In this document: positions 1 through 14,708 of the stretch, piece by piece
How positions within the stretch are numbered: position 1 is the stretch's first letter
Layout: every line of letters begins with the position of its first letter
Source: Euptelea pleiosperma
Lineage: Eukaryota > Streptophyta > Magnoliopsida > Ranunculales > Eupteleaceae
Reading direction: 5' to 3'
NCBI GenBank assembly: GCA_035048495.1
Contig: CM068547.1
Location: 20,715,913 to 20,779,912, forward strand
Length of the DNA: 64,000 bases
Notes under the pieces: generated by a model
The model's input: the letters and a program-made list of their open reading frames with translations, nothing else
What the model was told of the DNA's origin: nothing
Databases searched by the model: none
Translations under genes and position numbers: made by a program

Positions 1-69
1 CCATCTGTGTGTCAACGTCTCAAATTGGACTCAGTTTGTATGTTACATTCCGAAGCCCATAACTTTTGA

Positions 70-1254
70 CTTTTTAGCAATCGTACCTTGTAATTGGACT
101 CAAACTCTTCCATTATTATTGTTTCAACACTTTTGAATTGTTGGAACAAGATTCGTGACAGTCGAAACAAGTTAGCTGCATCCGTGCGTCAACGTCTCAA
201 ATTGGACTCAGTTTGTGTGTTACATTCCGAAGCCTATAACTTGTGACTTTTTCGCAACCGGACCCCATAATTGGACTCAAACTCTTCCATTACTATTGTT
301 TCAATAGATTTGAAGTGTTGGAACAAGATTTGGGACCGTCGAAACTAGTTAGCTCGATCCGTGCGTCAAAGTCTCAAATTGGACTCAGTTTGTGTGTTAC
401 ATTCCGAAGCCTATAACTTGTGACTTTTTCGCAACCGGGCCCCGTAATTGGACTCAAACTCTTCCATTACTACTGTTTCAACAGATTTGAAGTGTTGGAA
501 CAAGATTTGGAACCGTCGAAACTAGTTAGCTCCATCCGTGCGTCAACGTCTCAAATTGGACTCAGTTTTTGTGTTACATTCCGAAGCCTATAACTTGTGA
601 CTTTTTCGCAACCGGGCCTAGTAATTGGACTCAAACACTTCCATTGCTATTGTTTCAACACATTTGAAGTGTTGGAACAAGATTCGGGACAGTCGAAAGA
701 AGTTTGCTCCATCCGTTCGTCAATGTCTCTAATTGGACTCAGTTTGTGTGTTACATTCCGAAGCCTATAACTTGTGACTTTTTCGCAACCAGACCTCGTA
801 ATTTGACTCAAACTCTTCCCTTACTATTGTTTCAACAAATTTTAAGTGTTGGAACATGATTTGGAACCGTCGAAACAAGTTAGCTCCATCCGTGCGTCAA
901 CGTCTCAAATTAGAGTCAGTTTGTATGTTACATTCCAAAGCCTATAACTTATGTCCTTTTAGCAATCGGACCTTGTAATTGGACTCAAACTCTTCCATTA
1001 CTATTTTTCAACACAGTTGAATTGTTGGAACAAGATTCGTGACAGTCGAAACAAGTTAGCTCCATCCGTGCGTCAACGTCTTAAATTGGACTCAGTTTGT
1101 GTGTTACGTTCCGAAGCCTATAACTCGTGGCTTTTTCGCAACCGGACCTCGTAATTAGACTCGAATTCTTCCATTACTATTGTTTGAACACATTTGAAGT
1201 GTTGGAACAAGATTCGGGACAGTCGAAACAAGTTAGCTCCATCCGTGCGTCAAT
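70..1254 (+). repeat. Duplicated satellite block A, copy 1
   Basis: A stretch of about 6.7 monomers reads identically by eye at 70-1254, 2370-3554 and 5378-6562 (offsets 2300 and 5308, about 13 and 30 monomers). It carries distinctive private variants: GTTAGCTGCATCC at 171-183, GACCCCATAA, and CTATTTTTCAACACAG near 1003, a 1-bp loss that recurs in every copy. The shared rare variants show copying of a block rather than independent mutation. Confidence 0.9.
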
Positions 1255-2369
1255 GTCTTTAATTGGACTCAGTTTGTGTGTGACATTCCAAAGCCTATAA
1301 CTTGTCATTTTTTCGCAACCAGACCCCGTAATTGGACTCAAACTCTTCCATTACTATTGTTTCAACACATTTGAAGTGTTCGAACAAGATTTGGGACAGT
1401 CGAAACAAGTTAGCTCCATCTGTGCGTCAACGTCTCAAATTGGACTCAGTTTGTATGTTACATTCCGAAGCCTATAACTTATGGCTTTTTAGCAATCGTA
1501 CCTTGTAATTGGACACAAACTCTTCCATTATTATTGTTTCAATATTTTTGAATTGTTGGAACAAGATTCGTGACAGTCGAAACAAGTTAGCTCCATCCGT
1601 GCGTCAACGTCTCAAATTGGACTCAGTTTGTGTGTTACATTCCGAAGCCTATAACTTGTGACTTTTTCGCAACCGGACCACGTAATTGGACTCAAACTCT
1701 TCCATTACTATTGTTTCAACAGATTTAAAGTGTTGGAACAATATTTGGAACCATCGAAACTAGTTCGCTCCATCCGTGCGTCAACGTCTCAAATTGGACT
1801 CAGTTTGTGTGTTACATTCCGAAGCCTATAACTTGTGACTTTTTCGCAATCGGACCTCGTAATTGGACTCAAACTCTTCCATTGCTATTGTTTCAACACA
1901 TTTGAAGTGTTGGAACAAGATTCGGTACAGTCGAAAGAAGTATGCTCCATCCGTGCGACAATGTCTCAAATTGGACTCAGTTTGTGTGTTACGTTCTGAA
2001 GCCTATAACTTGTGACTTTTTCGCAATCGGATCTCGTAATTAGACTCAAATTCTTCCATTACTATTGTGTGAACACATTTGAAGTGTTGGAACAAGATTC
2101 GGGACAGTCGAAACAAGTTAGCTCCATCCGTGCGTCAATATCTTTAATTGGACTCAGTTTGTGTGCTACATTCCAAAGTCTATAACTTGTCACTTTTTCG
2201 CAACCAGACCTCGTAATTGGACTAAAACTCTTCCATTACTATTGTTTCAACACATTTGAAGTGTTCGAACAAGATTCGGGACAGTCGAAACAAGTTAGCT
2301 CCATCTGTGCGTCAACGTCTCAAATTGGACTCAGTTTGTATGTTACATTCTGAAGCCTATAACTTATGG

Positions 2370-3554
2370 CTTTTTAGCAATCGTACCTTGTAATTGGACT
2401 CAAACTCTTCCATTATTATTGTTTCAACACTTTTGAATTGTTGGAACAAGATTCGTGACAGTCGAAACAAGTTAGCTGCATCCGTGCGTCAACGTCTCAA
2501 ATTGGACTCAGTTTGTGTGTTACATTCCGAAGCCTATAACTTGTGACTTTTTCGCAACCGGACCCCATAATTGGACTCAAACTCTTCCATTACTATTGTT
2601 TCAATAGATTTGAAGTGTTGGAACAAGATTTGGGACCGTCGAAACTAGTTAGCTCGATCCGTGCGTCAAAGTCTCAAATTGGACTCAGTTTGTGTGTTAC
2701 ATTCCGAAGCCTATAACTTGTGACTTTTTCGCAACCGGGCCCCGTAATTGGACTCAAACTCTTCCATTACTACTGTTTCAACAGATTTGAAGTGTTGGAA
2801 CAAGATTTGGAACCGTCGAAACTAGTTAGCTCCATCCGTGCGTCAACGTCTCAAATTGGACTCAGTTTTTGTGTTACATTCCGAAGCCTATAACTTGTGA
2901 CTTTTTCGCAACCGGGCCTAGTAATTGGACTCAAACACTTCCATTGCTATTGTTTCAACACATTTGAAGTGTTGGAACAAGATTCGGGACAGTCGAAAGA
3001 AGTTTGCTCCATCCGTTCGTCAATGTCTCTAATTGGACTCAGTTTGTGTGTTACATTCCGAAGCCTATAACTTGTGACTTTTTCGCAACCAGACCTCGTA
3101 ATTTGACTCAAACTCTTCCCTTACTATTGTTTCAACAAATTTTAAGTGTTGGAACATGATTTGGAACCGTCGAAACAAGTTAGCTCCATCCGTGCGTCAA
3201 CGTCTCAAATTAGAGTCAGTTTGTATGTTACATTCCAAAGCCTATAACTTATGTCCTTTTAGCAATCGGACCTTGTAATTGGACTCAAACTCTTCCATTA
3301 CTATTTTTCAACACAGTTGAATTGTTGGAACAAGATTCGTGACAGTCGAAACAAGTTAGCTCCATCCGTGCGTCAACGTCTTAAATTGGACTCAGTTTGT
3401 GTGTTACGTTCCGAAGCCTATAACTCGTGGCTTTTTCGCAACCGGACCTCGTAATTAGACTCGAATTCTTCCATTACTATTGTTTGAACACATTTGAAGT
3501 GTTGGAACAAGATTCGGGACAGTCGAAACAAGTTAGCTCCATCCGTGCGTCAAT
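2370..3554 (+). repeat. Duplicated satellite block A, copy 2
   Basis: Same rare variants and order as 70-1254. At about 3551 the match switches: CAATATCTTT at 3551 instead matches 2136 (offset 1415, eight monomers minus one base), and that similarity continues for roughly 280 bases. This is a visible junction between two exchange events. Confidence 0.88.
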
Positions 3555-5308
3555 ATCTTTAATTGGACTCAGTTTGTGTGCTACATTCCAAAGTCTATAA
3601 CTTGTCACTTTTTCGCAACCAGACCTCGTAATTGGACTAAAACTCTTCCATTACTATTGTTTCAACACATTTGAAGTGTTCGAACAAGATTCGGGACAGT
3701 CGAAACAAGTTAGCTCCATCTGTGCGTCAACGTCTCAAATTGGACTCAGTTTGTATGTTACATTCTGAAGCCTATAACTTATGGCTTTTTAGCAATCGTA
3801 CCTTGTAATTGGACTCAAACTCTTCCATTATTATTGTTTCAACACATTTGAATTGTTGGAACAAGATTCGTGACAGTCGAAACAAGTTAGCTCCATCCGT
3901 GCGTCAACGTCTCAAATTGGACTCAGTTTGTGTGTTACATTCCGAAGCCTATAACTTGTGACTTTTTCGCAACCGGACCGCGTAATTGGATTGAAACTCT
4001 TCCATTAATATTGTTTCAGCAGATTTGAAGTGTTGGAACAAGATTTGGGACTGTCGAAACTAGTTAGCTCCATCCGTGCGTTAACGTCTCAAATTGGACT
4101 CAGTTTGTGTGTTACATTCCGAAGCCTATAACTAGTGACTTTTTCCCAACCAGATCACGTAATTGGACTCAAACTCTTCGATTACTATTGTTTCAACACA
4201 TTTGAAGTGTTGGAACAAGATTCGGTACAGTCGAAAGAAGTTTGCTCCATCCGTTCGTCAATGTCTCTAATTGGACTCAGTTTCTGTGTTACATTCCGAA
4301 GCCTATAACTTGTGACTTTTTCGCAACCAGACCTCGAAATTTGACTCAAACTCTTTCATTACTATTGTTTCAACACATTTGATGTGTTGGAACAAGATTC
4401 AGGACAGTCGAAACAAGTTAGCTCCATCCGTACGTCAACGTCTCAAATTGGACTCTGTTTGTTTGTTACATTCCGAAGCCTATAACTTATGGGCTTTTAG
4501 CAATCGGACCATGTAACTGGACTCAAACTCTTCAATTACTATTGTTTCAACACATTTGCAGTGTTGGAATAAGATTCGTAACAGTCGAAACAAGTTAGCT
4601 CCATCCGTGCGTCAACGTCTCAAATTGGACTTAGTTTGTGTGTTACATTCCGAAGCCTATAACTTGTGACTTTTTCGCAACCAGACCTAGTAATTGGACT
4701 CCAACTCTTCCATTACTATTGTTTCAACAGATTTTAAGTGTTGGAACATGATTTGGGACCGTCGAAACAAGTTAGCTCCATCCATGCGTCAACGTCTCAA
4801 ATTGGACTACGTTTGTGTGTTACATTCCGAAGGCTATAACTTGTGACATTTTCGCAACCGAACCTCGTAATTGGACTCAAACTCTTCCATTACTATTGTT
4901 TCAATACATTTGAACTGTTGGAACAAGATTCTTGACGGTCGAAACAAGTTAGCTCCATCCGTGCGTCAACGTCTCAAATTGGACTCAGTTTGTGTGTTAC
5001 ATTCCGAAGCCTATAACTGGTGACTTTTTCGCAACCGGACCTCGTAATTGGTCTCAAACCCTTCCATTACTATTGTTTCAACACATTGGAAGTGTTGGAA
5101 TAAGATTCGGGACAGTCGAAAGAAGTTTGCTCCATCCGTTCGTCAATGTCTCTAATTGGACTCAGTTTGTGTGTTACATTCCGAAGCCTATAACTTGTGA
5201 CTTTTTCGCAACTAGACCTCGAAATTTGACTCAAACTCTTCCATTACTATTGTTTCAACACATTTGAAGTGTTCAAACAAGATTCGGGAAAGTCGAAACA
5301 AGTTAGCT

Positions 5309-7261
5309 CCATCTGTGTGTCAACGTCTCAAATTGGACTCAGTTTGTATGTTACATTCCGAAGCCCATAACTTTTGACTTTTTAGCAATCGTACCTTGTA
5401 ATTGGACTCAAACTCTTCCATTATTATTGTTTCAACACTTTTGAATTGTTGGAACAAGATTCGTGACAGTCGAAACAAGTTAGCTGCATCCGTGCGTCAA
5501 CGTCTCAAATTGGACTCAGTTTGTGTGTTACATTCCGAAGCCTATAACTTGTGACTTTTTCGCAACCGGACCCCATAATTGGACTCAAACTCTTCCATTA
5601 CTATTGTTTCAATAGATTTGAAGTGTTGGAACAAGATTTGGGACCGTCGAAACTAGTTAGCTCGATCCGTGCGTCAAAGTCTCAAATTGGACTCAGTTTG
5701 TGTGTTACATTCCGAAGCCTATAACTTGTGACTTTTTCGCAACCGGGCCCCGTAATTGGACTCAAACTCTTCCATTACTACTGTTTCAACAGATTTGAAG
5801 TGTTGGAACAAGATTTGGAACCGTCGAAACTAGTTAGCTCCATCCGTGCGTCAACGTCTCAAATTGGACTCAGTTTTTGTGTTACATTCCGAAGCCTATA
5901 ACTTGTGACTTTTTCGCAACCGGGCCTAGTAATTGGACTCAAACACTTCCATTGCTATTGTTTCAACACATTTGAAGTGTTGGAACAAGATTCGGGACAG
6001 TCGAAAGAAGTTTGCTCCATCCGTTCGTCAATGTCTCTAATTGGACTCAGTTTGTGTGTTACATTCCGAAGCCTATAACTTGTGACTTTTTCGCAACCAG
6101 ACCTCGTAATTTGACTCAAACTCTTCCCTTACTATTGTTTCAACAAATTTTAAGTGTTGGAACATGATTTGGAACCGTCGAAACAAGTTAGCTCCATCCG
6201 TGCGTCAACGTCTCAAATTAGAGTCAGTTTGTATGTTACATTCCAAAGCCTATAACTTATGTCCTTTTAGCAATCGGACCTTGTAATTGGACTCAAACTC
6301 TTCCATTACTATTTTTCAACACAGTTGAATTGTTGGAACAAGATTCGTGACAGTCGAAACAAGTTAGCTCCATCCGTGCGTCAACGTCTTAAATTGGACT
6401 CAGTTTGTGTGTTACGTTCCGAAGCCTATAACTCGTGGCTTTTTCGCAACCGGACCTCGTAATTAGACTCGAATTCTTCCATTACTATTGTTTGAACACA
6501 TTTGAAGTGTTGGAACAAGATTCGGGACAGTCGAAACAAGTTAGCTCCATCCGTGCGTCAATGTCTTTAATTGGACTCAGTTTGTGTGTGACATTCCAAA
6601 GCCTATAACTTGTCATTTTTTCGCAACCAGACCCCGTAATTGGACTCAAACTCTTCCATTACTATTGTTTCAACACATTTGAAGTGTTCGAACAAGATTT
6701 GGGACAGTCGAAACAAGTTAGCTCCATCTGTGCGTCAACGTCTCAAATTGGACTCAGTTTGTATGTTACATTCCGAAGCCTATAACTTATGGCTTTTTAG
6801 CAATCGTACCTTGTAATTGGACACAAACTCTTCCATTATTATTGTTTCAATATTTTTGAATTGTTGGAACAAGATTCGTGACAGTCGAAACAAGTTAGCT
6901 CCATCCGTGCGTCAACGTCTCAAATTGGACTCAGTTTGTGTGTTACATTCCGAAGCCTATAACTTGTGACTTTTTCGCAACCGGACCACGTAATTGGACT
7001 CAAACTCTTCCATTACTATTGTTTCAACAGATTTAAAGTGTTGGAACAATATTTGGAACCATCGAAACTAGTTCGCTCCATCCGTGCGTCAACGTCTCAA
7101 ATTGGACTCAGTTTGTGTGTTACATTCCGAAGCCTATAACTTGTGACTTTTTCGCAATCGGACCTCGTAATTGGACTCAAACTCTTCCATTGCTATTGTT
7201 TCAACACATTTGAAGTGTTGGAACAAGATTCGGTACAGTCGAAAGAAGTATGCTCCATCCG
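5309..7261 (+). repeat. Duplicated 11-monomer block, copy of 1-1953
   Basis: Positions 5309-7261 repeat 1-1953 base for base as far as can be read, including the rare AAGCCCATAACTTTTGAC at 5360 and GAAGTATGCTCC near 7245. The match ends where 1954 onward reads GTGCGACAATG and 7262 onward reads TTCGTCAATG. Since base 1 is the window edge, the true left end of the block lies outside. Confidence 0.9.
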
Positions 7262-9079
7262 TTCGTCAATGTCTCTAATTGGACTCAGTTTGTGTGTTAA
7301 ATTCCGAAGCCTATAACTTGTGACTTTTTCACAACCAGACCTCGAAATTGGACTCAAACTCTTCCATTACTATTGTTTCAATAGATTTTAAGTGTTGGAA
7401 CATGATTTGGAACCGTTGAAACAAGTTAGCTCCATCCGTGCGTCAATGTCTCAAATTAGACTCAGTTTGTATGTTACATTACGAAGCCTATAACTTATGG
7501 TCTTTTAGCAATCGGACCTTGTAATTGGACTCAAACTCTTCCATTACTATTGTTTCAATACATTTGAATTGTTGGAACAAGATGAGTGACAGTCGAAACA
7601 AGTTAGCTCCATCCGTGCGTCAACGTCTCAAATTGGACTCAGTTTGTTTGTTTCATTCCGAAGCCTATAACTTATGGGCTTTTTGCAATCGGACCTTGTA
7701 ATTGGACTCAAACTCTTCCATTACTATTGTTTCAACACTGTTGAATTGTTGGAACAAGATTCGTGACAGTCGAACCAAGTTAGCTCCATCCGTGCGTCAA
7801 CGTCTCAAATTGGACTCAGTTTGTGTGTTACGTTCCGAAGCCTATAACTTGTGGCTTTTTCGCAACCGGACCTCGTAATTAGACTCGAATTTTTCCATTA
7901 CTATTGTTTCAACACATTTGAAATGTTGGAACAAGATTCGGGACAGTCGAAACAAGTTAGCTCCATCCGTGCGTCAATGTCTTTAATTGGACTCAGTTTG
8001 TGTGTTACATTCCGAAGCCTATAACTAGTGACTTTTTCGCAACTGGACCTTGTAATTGGACTCAAACTCTTCCATTACTATTGTTTCAACAGATTTATAG
8101 TGTTGGAACAAGATTTGGGACCGTCGAAACAAGTTAGCTCCATCCGTGCGTCAATGTCTTTAATTTGACTCAGTTTGTATGTTACATTCCGAAGCCTATA
8201 ACTTATGGCTTTTTAGCAATCGTACCTTGTAATTGGACTCAAACTCTTCCATTATTATTGTTTCAACACATTTGAATTGTTGGAACAAGATTCGTGACAG
8301 TCGAAACAAGTTAGCTCCATCCGTGCGTCACTGTCTCAAATTGGACTCAGTTTGTGTGTTACATTCTGAAGCCTATAACTTGTGACTTTTTCGCAACCGG
8401 ACCCCATAATTGGACTCAAACTCTTCCATTACTATTGTTTCAATAGATTTGAAGTGTTGGAACAAGATTTGGGACCGTCGAAACTAGTTAGCTCCATCCG
8501 TGCGTCAACGTCTCAAATTGGACTCAGTTTGTGTGTTACATTCCGAAGCCTATAACTTATGGCTTTTTAGCAATCGTACCTTGTAATTGGACTCAAACTC
8601 TTCCATTATTATTGTTTCAACAGATTTGAAGTGTTGGAACTAGATTCGGGACAGTCGAAACAAGTTAGCTCCATCCGTGCGTCAACGTCTCAAAATGGAC
8701 TCAGTTTGTTTGTTACATTCCGAAGCCTACAACTTATGGGCTTTTAGCAATCGGACCTTGTAATTGGACTCAAATTCTTCCTTTACTATTGTTTCAACAC
8801 TGTTGAATTGTTGGAACAAGATTCGTGATAGTCGAAACAAGTTAGCTCCATCCGTGCGTCAACGTCTCAAATTGTACTCAGTTTGTTTGTTACATTCCGA
8901 AGCCTATAACTTATGGGCTTTTAGCAATCGGACCTTGTAATTGGACTCAAACTCTTCGATTACTATTGTTTCAACACATTTGAAGTGTTCGAACAAGATT
9001 CGGGACAGTCGGAACAAGTTGGCTCCATCCATGCCTCAACCTCTCAAATTAGACTCAGTTTGTGTGTTACATTCCGAAG

Positions 9080-12000
9080 ATTATAACTTGTCACTTTTTC
9101 GCAACCAGAGCTCGTAATTGGACTCAAACTCTTCCATTACTATTGTTTCAACACATTTGAAGTGTTCGAACAAGATTCGGGACAGTCGAAACAAGTTAGC
9201 TCCATCCGTGCGTCAACGTCACAAATTAGACTCAGTTTGTGTGTTACATTCCGAAGCCTATAACTGGTGACTTTTTCGCAACCGGACCCCGTAATTGGAC
9301 TCAAACTCTTCCATTACTATTGTTTCAACAGATTTGAAGTGTTGGAACAAGATTTGGGACCGTCGAAACTAGTTAGCTCCATCCGTGCGTCAACGTCTCA
9401 AATTAGACTCAGTTTGTGTGTTACATTCGGAAGCTTATAACTTGTGACTTTTTCGCAACCGGACCTCGTAATTGGACTTAAACTCTTCCATAACTATGGT
9501 TTCAACACATTTGAAGTGTTGGAACAAGATTCGGGACAGTCGAAAGAAGTTTGCTCCATCCGTTCGTCAATGTCTCTAATTGGACTCAGTTTGTGTGTTA
9601 CATTCCGAAGCCTATAACTTGTGACTTTTTCGCAACCAGACCTCGTAATTTGACTCAAACTCTTTCATTACTATTGTTTCAACATATTTGAAGTGTTGGA
9701 ACAAGATTCGGGACAGTCAAAAGAAGTTTGCTCCATCCGTTCGTCAATGTCTCTAATTGGACTCAGTTTGTGTGTTACATTCCGAAGCCTATAACTTGTG
9801 ACTTTTTCGCAACCAGACCCCGTAATTGGACTCAAACTCTTCCATTACTATTGTTTCAACATATTTGAAGTGTTGGAACAAGATTCGGGACAGTCGAAAC
9901 AAGTTAGCTCCATCCGTGCGTCAACGTCACAAATTAGACTCAGTTTGTGTGTTACATTCCGAAGCCTATAACTGGTGACTTTTTCGCAACCGGACCCCGT
10001 AATTTTACTCAAACTCTTCCATTACTATTGTTTCAACAGATTTGAAGTGTTGGAACAAGATTTGGGACCGTCAAAACTAGTTAGCTCCATCCGTGCGTCA
10101 ACGTCTCAAGTTAGACTCAGTTTGTGTGTTACATTCGGAAGCCTATATCTTGTGAATTTTTCGCAACCGGACCTCGTAATTAGACTCGAATTCTTCCATT
10201 ACTATTGTTTCAACACATTTGCAGTGTTGGAACAAGATTCGGGACAGTCGAAACAAGTTAGCTCCATCCGTGCGTCAACGTCTCAAATTGGACTCAGTTT
10301 GTTTGTTACATTCTGAAGCCTATAACTTATGGGCTTTTAGCAATCGGACCTTGTAATTGGACTCAAACTCTTCCATTACTATTGTTTCAACACTGTTGAA
10401 TTGTTGGAACAAGATTCGTGACAGTCGAAACAAGTTAGCTCCATCCGTGCGTCAACGTCTCAAATTGGACTCAGTTTGTGTGTTACGTTCCGAAGCCTAT
10501 AACTTGTGGCTTTTTCGCAACCGGACCTCGTAATTAGACTCGAATTCTTCCATTACTATTGTTTGAACACATTTGAAGTGTTGGAACAAGATTCGGGACA
10601 GTCGAAACAAGTTAGCTCCATCCGTGCGTCAATGTCTTTAATTGGACTCAGTTTGTGTGTTACATTCCGAAGCCTATAACTTGTCACTTTTTCGCAACCA
10701 GACCTCGTAATTGGACTCAAACTCTTCCATTACAATTGTTTCTACACATTTGAAGTGTTCGAACAAGATTCGGGACAGTCGAAACAAGTTAGCTCCATCC
10801 GTGCGTCAACGTCTAAAATTAGACTCAGTTTGTGTGTTACATTCCGAAGCCTATAACTTGTGGCTCTTTCGCAACCGGACCTAGTAATTAGACTCGAATT
10901 CTTCCATTACTATTGTTTGAACACATTTGAAGTGTTGGAACAAGATTCGGGATAGTCGAAACAAGTTAGCTCCATCCGTGTGTCAATGTCTTTAATTGGA
11001 CTTAGTTTGTGTGTTACATTCCGAAGCCTATAACTTGTCACTTTTTCGCAACCAGTCCCCGTAATTGGCCTCAAACTCTTACATTACTATTGTTTCAAAA
11101 CATTTGAAGTGTTCGAACAAGATTCGGGACAGTCGAAACAAGTTAGCTCCATCTGTGCGTCAACGTCTCAAATTGGACTAAGTTTGTATGTTACATTCTG
11201 AAGCCTATAACTTATAGCTTTTTAGCAATCGTACCTTGTAATTGGACTCAAACTCTTCCATTATTATTGTTTCAACACTTTTGAATTGTTGGAACAAGAT
11301 TCGTGACAGTCGAAACAAGTTAGCTCCATCCGTGCGTCAACGTCTTAAATTGGACTCAGTTTGTTTGTTACATTCCGAAGATTATAACTTGTCACTTTTT
11401 CGCAACCAGAGCTCGTAATTGGACTCAAACTCTTCCATTACTATTGTTTCAACACATTTGAAGTGTTCGAACAAGATTCGGGACAGTCGAAACAAGTTAG
11501 CTCCATCCGTGCGTCAACGTCACAAATTAGACTCAGTTTGTGTGTTACATTCCGAAGCCTATAACTGGTGACTTTTTCGCAACCGGACGCCGTAATTGGA
11601 CTCAAACTCTTCCATTACTATTGTTTCAACAGATTTGAAGTGTTGGAACAAGATTTGGGACCGTCAAAACTAGTTAGCTCCATCCGTGCGTCAACGTCTC
11701 AAATTAGACTCAGTTTGTGTGTTACATTCGGAAGCCTATAACTTGTGACTTTTTCGCAACCGGACCTCGTAATTGGACTTAAACTCTTCCATAACTATGG
11801 TTTCAACACATTTGAAGTGTTGGAACAAGATTCGGGACAGTCGAAAGAAGTTTGCTCCATCCGTTCGTCAATGTCTCTAATTGGACTCAGTTTGTGTGTT
11901 ACATTCCGAAGCCTATAACTTGTGACTTTTTCGCAACCAGACCTCGTAATTTGACTCAAACTCTTTCATTACTATTGTTTCAACATATTTGAAGTGTTGG

Positions 12001-12100
12001 AACAAGATTCGGGACAGTCGAAAGAAGTTTGCTCCATCCGTTCGTCAATGTCTCTAATTGGACTCAGTTTGTGTGTTACATTCCAAAGCCTATAACTTGT
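9080..12100 (+). repeat. 13-monomer (2301-bp) repeat offset in block 1
   Basis: The unusual monomer with GAAGATTATAACTTGTCAC at 9076 recurs at 11377, exactly 2301 bases (13 x 177) later. It is followed by the same run of variants (CAGAGCTCG, then ACGTCACAAATTAGACTC, then CATAACTATGGTTTC) in both places. Single differences occur between the copies, so the exchange is older than those in blocks A and B. Confidence 0.75.
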
Positions 12101-14708
12101 GACTTTTTCGCAACCAGACCTCGTAATTTGACTCAAAGTCTTCCATTACTATTGTTTCAACACATTTGAAGTGTTGGAACAAGATTCGGGATAGTCGAAA
12201 CAAGTTAGCTCCATCCGTGCGTCAACGTCTCAAATTGGACTCAGTTTGTTTGTTACATTCCGAGGCTTATAACTTATGGGCTTTGAGCAATCGGACCTTG
12301 TAATTGGACTCAAACTCTTCCATTACTATTGTTTCAACACAGTTGAATTGTTGGAATAAGATTCGTGACAGTCGAAACAAGTTAGCTCAATCCGTGCGTC
12401 AACGTCTCAAATTGGACTCAGTTTGTGTGTTACATTCCGAAGCCTATAACTTGTGACTTTTTCGCAACTGGACCCCGTAATTGGACTCAAACTCTTCTAT
12501 TACTATTGTTTCAATAGATTTGAAGTGTTGGAACAAGATTTGGAACCGTCGAAACAAGTTAGCTCCATCCGTGCGTCAACGTCTCAAATTGGACTCAGTT
12601 TGTGTGTTACGTTCCGAAGCCTATAACTTGTGACTTTTTCGCAACCGGACCTCGTAATTAGACTCGAATTCTTCCATTACTATTGTTTCAACACATTTGA
12701 AGTGTTGGAACAAGATTCGGGACAGTCAAAACAAGTTAGCTCCATCCGTGAGTCAATGTCTTTAATTGGACTCAGTTTGTCTGTTACATTCCGAAGCCTA
12801 TAACTTGTGACTTTTTCGCAACTGGACCTTGTAATTGGACTCAAACTCTTCCATTACTATTGTTTCAACAGATTTATAGTGTTGGAACAAGATTTGGGAC
12901 CGTCGAAACAAGGTAGCTCCATCCGTGCGTCAATGTCTTTAATTGGACTCAGTTTGTGTGTTACATTCCGAAGCCTATAACTTGCGACTTTTTTGCAACC
13001 GGACCTCGTAATTAGACTCGAATTCTTCCATTACTATTGTTTCAACACATTTGAAGTGTTCGAACAAGATTCGGGACAGTCGAAACAAGTTAGCTCCATC
13101 CGTGCGTCAACGTCTCAAATTGGACTCAGTTTGTTTGTTACATTCTGAAGCCTATAACTTATGGGCTTTGAGCAATCGGACCTTGTAATTGGACTCAAAC
13201 TCTTCCATTACTATTGTTTCAACACAGTTGAATTGTTGGAATAAGATTCGTGACAGTCGAAAAAAGTTAGCTCAATCCGTGCGTCAACGTCTCAAATTGG
13301 ACTCAGTTTGTGTGTTACGTTCCGAAGCCTATAACTTGTGACTTTTTTGCAACCGGACCTCGTAATTAGACTCGAATTCTTCCATTACTATTGTTTCAAC
13401 ACATTTGAAGTGTTGGAACAAGATTCGGGACAGTCGAAACAAGTTAGCTCCATCCGTGAGTCAATGTCTTTAATTGGTCTCAGTTTGTGTGTTACATTCC
13501 GAAGCCTATAACTTGTGACTTTTTCGCAACCGGACCTCGTAATTGGACTCAAACTCTTCCATTACTATTGTTTCAACACATTTGAATTGTTGGAACAAGA
13601 TTCGTGACAGTCGAAACAAGTTAGCTCCGTCCGTGCGTCAACGTCTCAAATTTGACTCAGTTTTTGTGTTACATTCCGAAGCCTATAACTTGTGACTTTT
13701 TCGTAACCGGACCTCGTAATTGGACTCAAACTCTTCCATTACTTTTGTTTCAACACATTTGAAGTGTTGGAACAAGATTCGTGACATTCGAAACAAGTTA
13801 GCTCCATCCGTGCATCAACGTCTCAAATTGGACTCAGTTTGTGTGTTACGTTCCGAAGCCTATAACTTGTGACTTTTTCGCAACCGGACCTCGTAATTAG
13901 ACTCGAATTCTTCCATTACTATTGAACACATTTGAAGTGTTGGAACAAGATTCGTGACAGTCGAAACAAGTTAGCTCCATCCGTGCGTCAACGTCTCAAA
14001 TTTGACTCAGTTTTTGTGTTACATTCCGAAGCCTATAACTTGTGACTTTTTCGTAACCGGACCTCGTAATTGGACGCAAACTCTTTCATTACTATTGTTT
14101 CAACACATTTGAAGTGTTGGAACAAGATTCGGGAAAGTCGAAACAAGTTAGCTCCATCTGTGCGTCAACTTCTCAAATTGGACTCAGTTTGTATGTTACA
14201 TTCCGAAGCCTATAACTTATGGCCTTTTAGCAATCGTACCTTGTAATTGGACTCAAACTCTTCCATTATTATTGTTTTAACACATTTAAATTTTTGGAAC
14301 AAGATTCGTGACAGTCGAAACAAGTTAGCTCCATCCGTGCGTCAACGTCTCAAATTGGACTCAGGTTGTGTGTTACATTCTGAAGCCTATAATTTGTGAC
14401 TTTTTCGCAACCGGACCCCATAATTGGACTCAAACTCTTCCATTACTATTGTTTCAATAGATTTGAAGTGTTGGAACAAGATTTGGGACCGTCGAAACTA
14501 GTTAGCTCCATCCGTGCATCAACGTCTCAAATTGGACTCAGTTTGTGTGTTACATTTCGAAGCCTATAACTTGTGACTTTTTCGCAACCGGACCTCGTAA
14601 TTGGACTCAAACTCTTCCATTACTATTGTTTCAACACATTTGAAGTGTTGGAACAAGATTCGGGACAGTCGAAACAAGTTAGCTCCATCCGTGCGTCAAC
14701 GTCTCAAA

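Noticed and set aside
672..690. CENP-B box
   Set aside because: TTGGAA and CGGGA occur close together in GTGTTGGAACAAGATTCGGGA, but the spacing is seven bases too wide and the upstream TTCG is absent. A true box is not present, and plants have no accepted CENP-B box.
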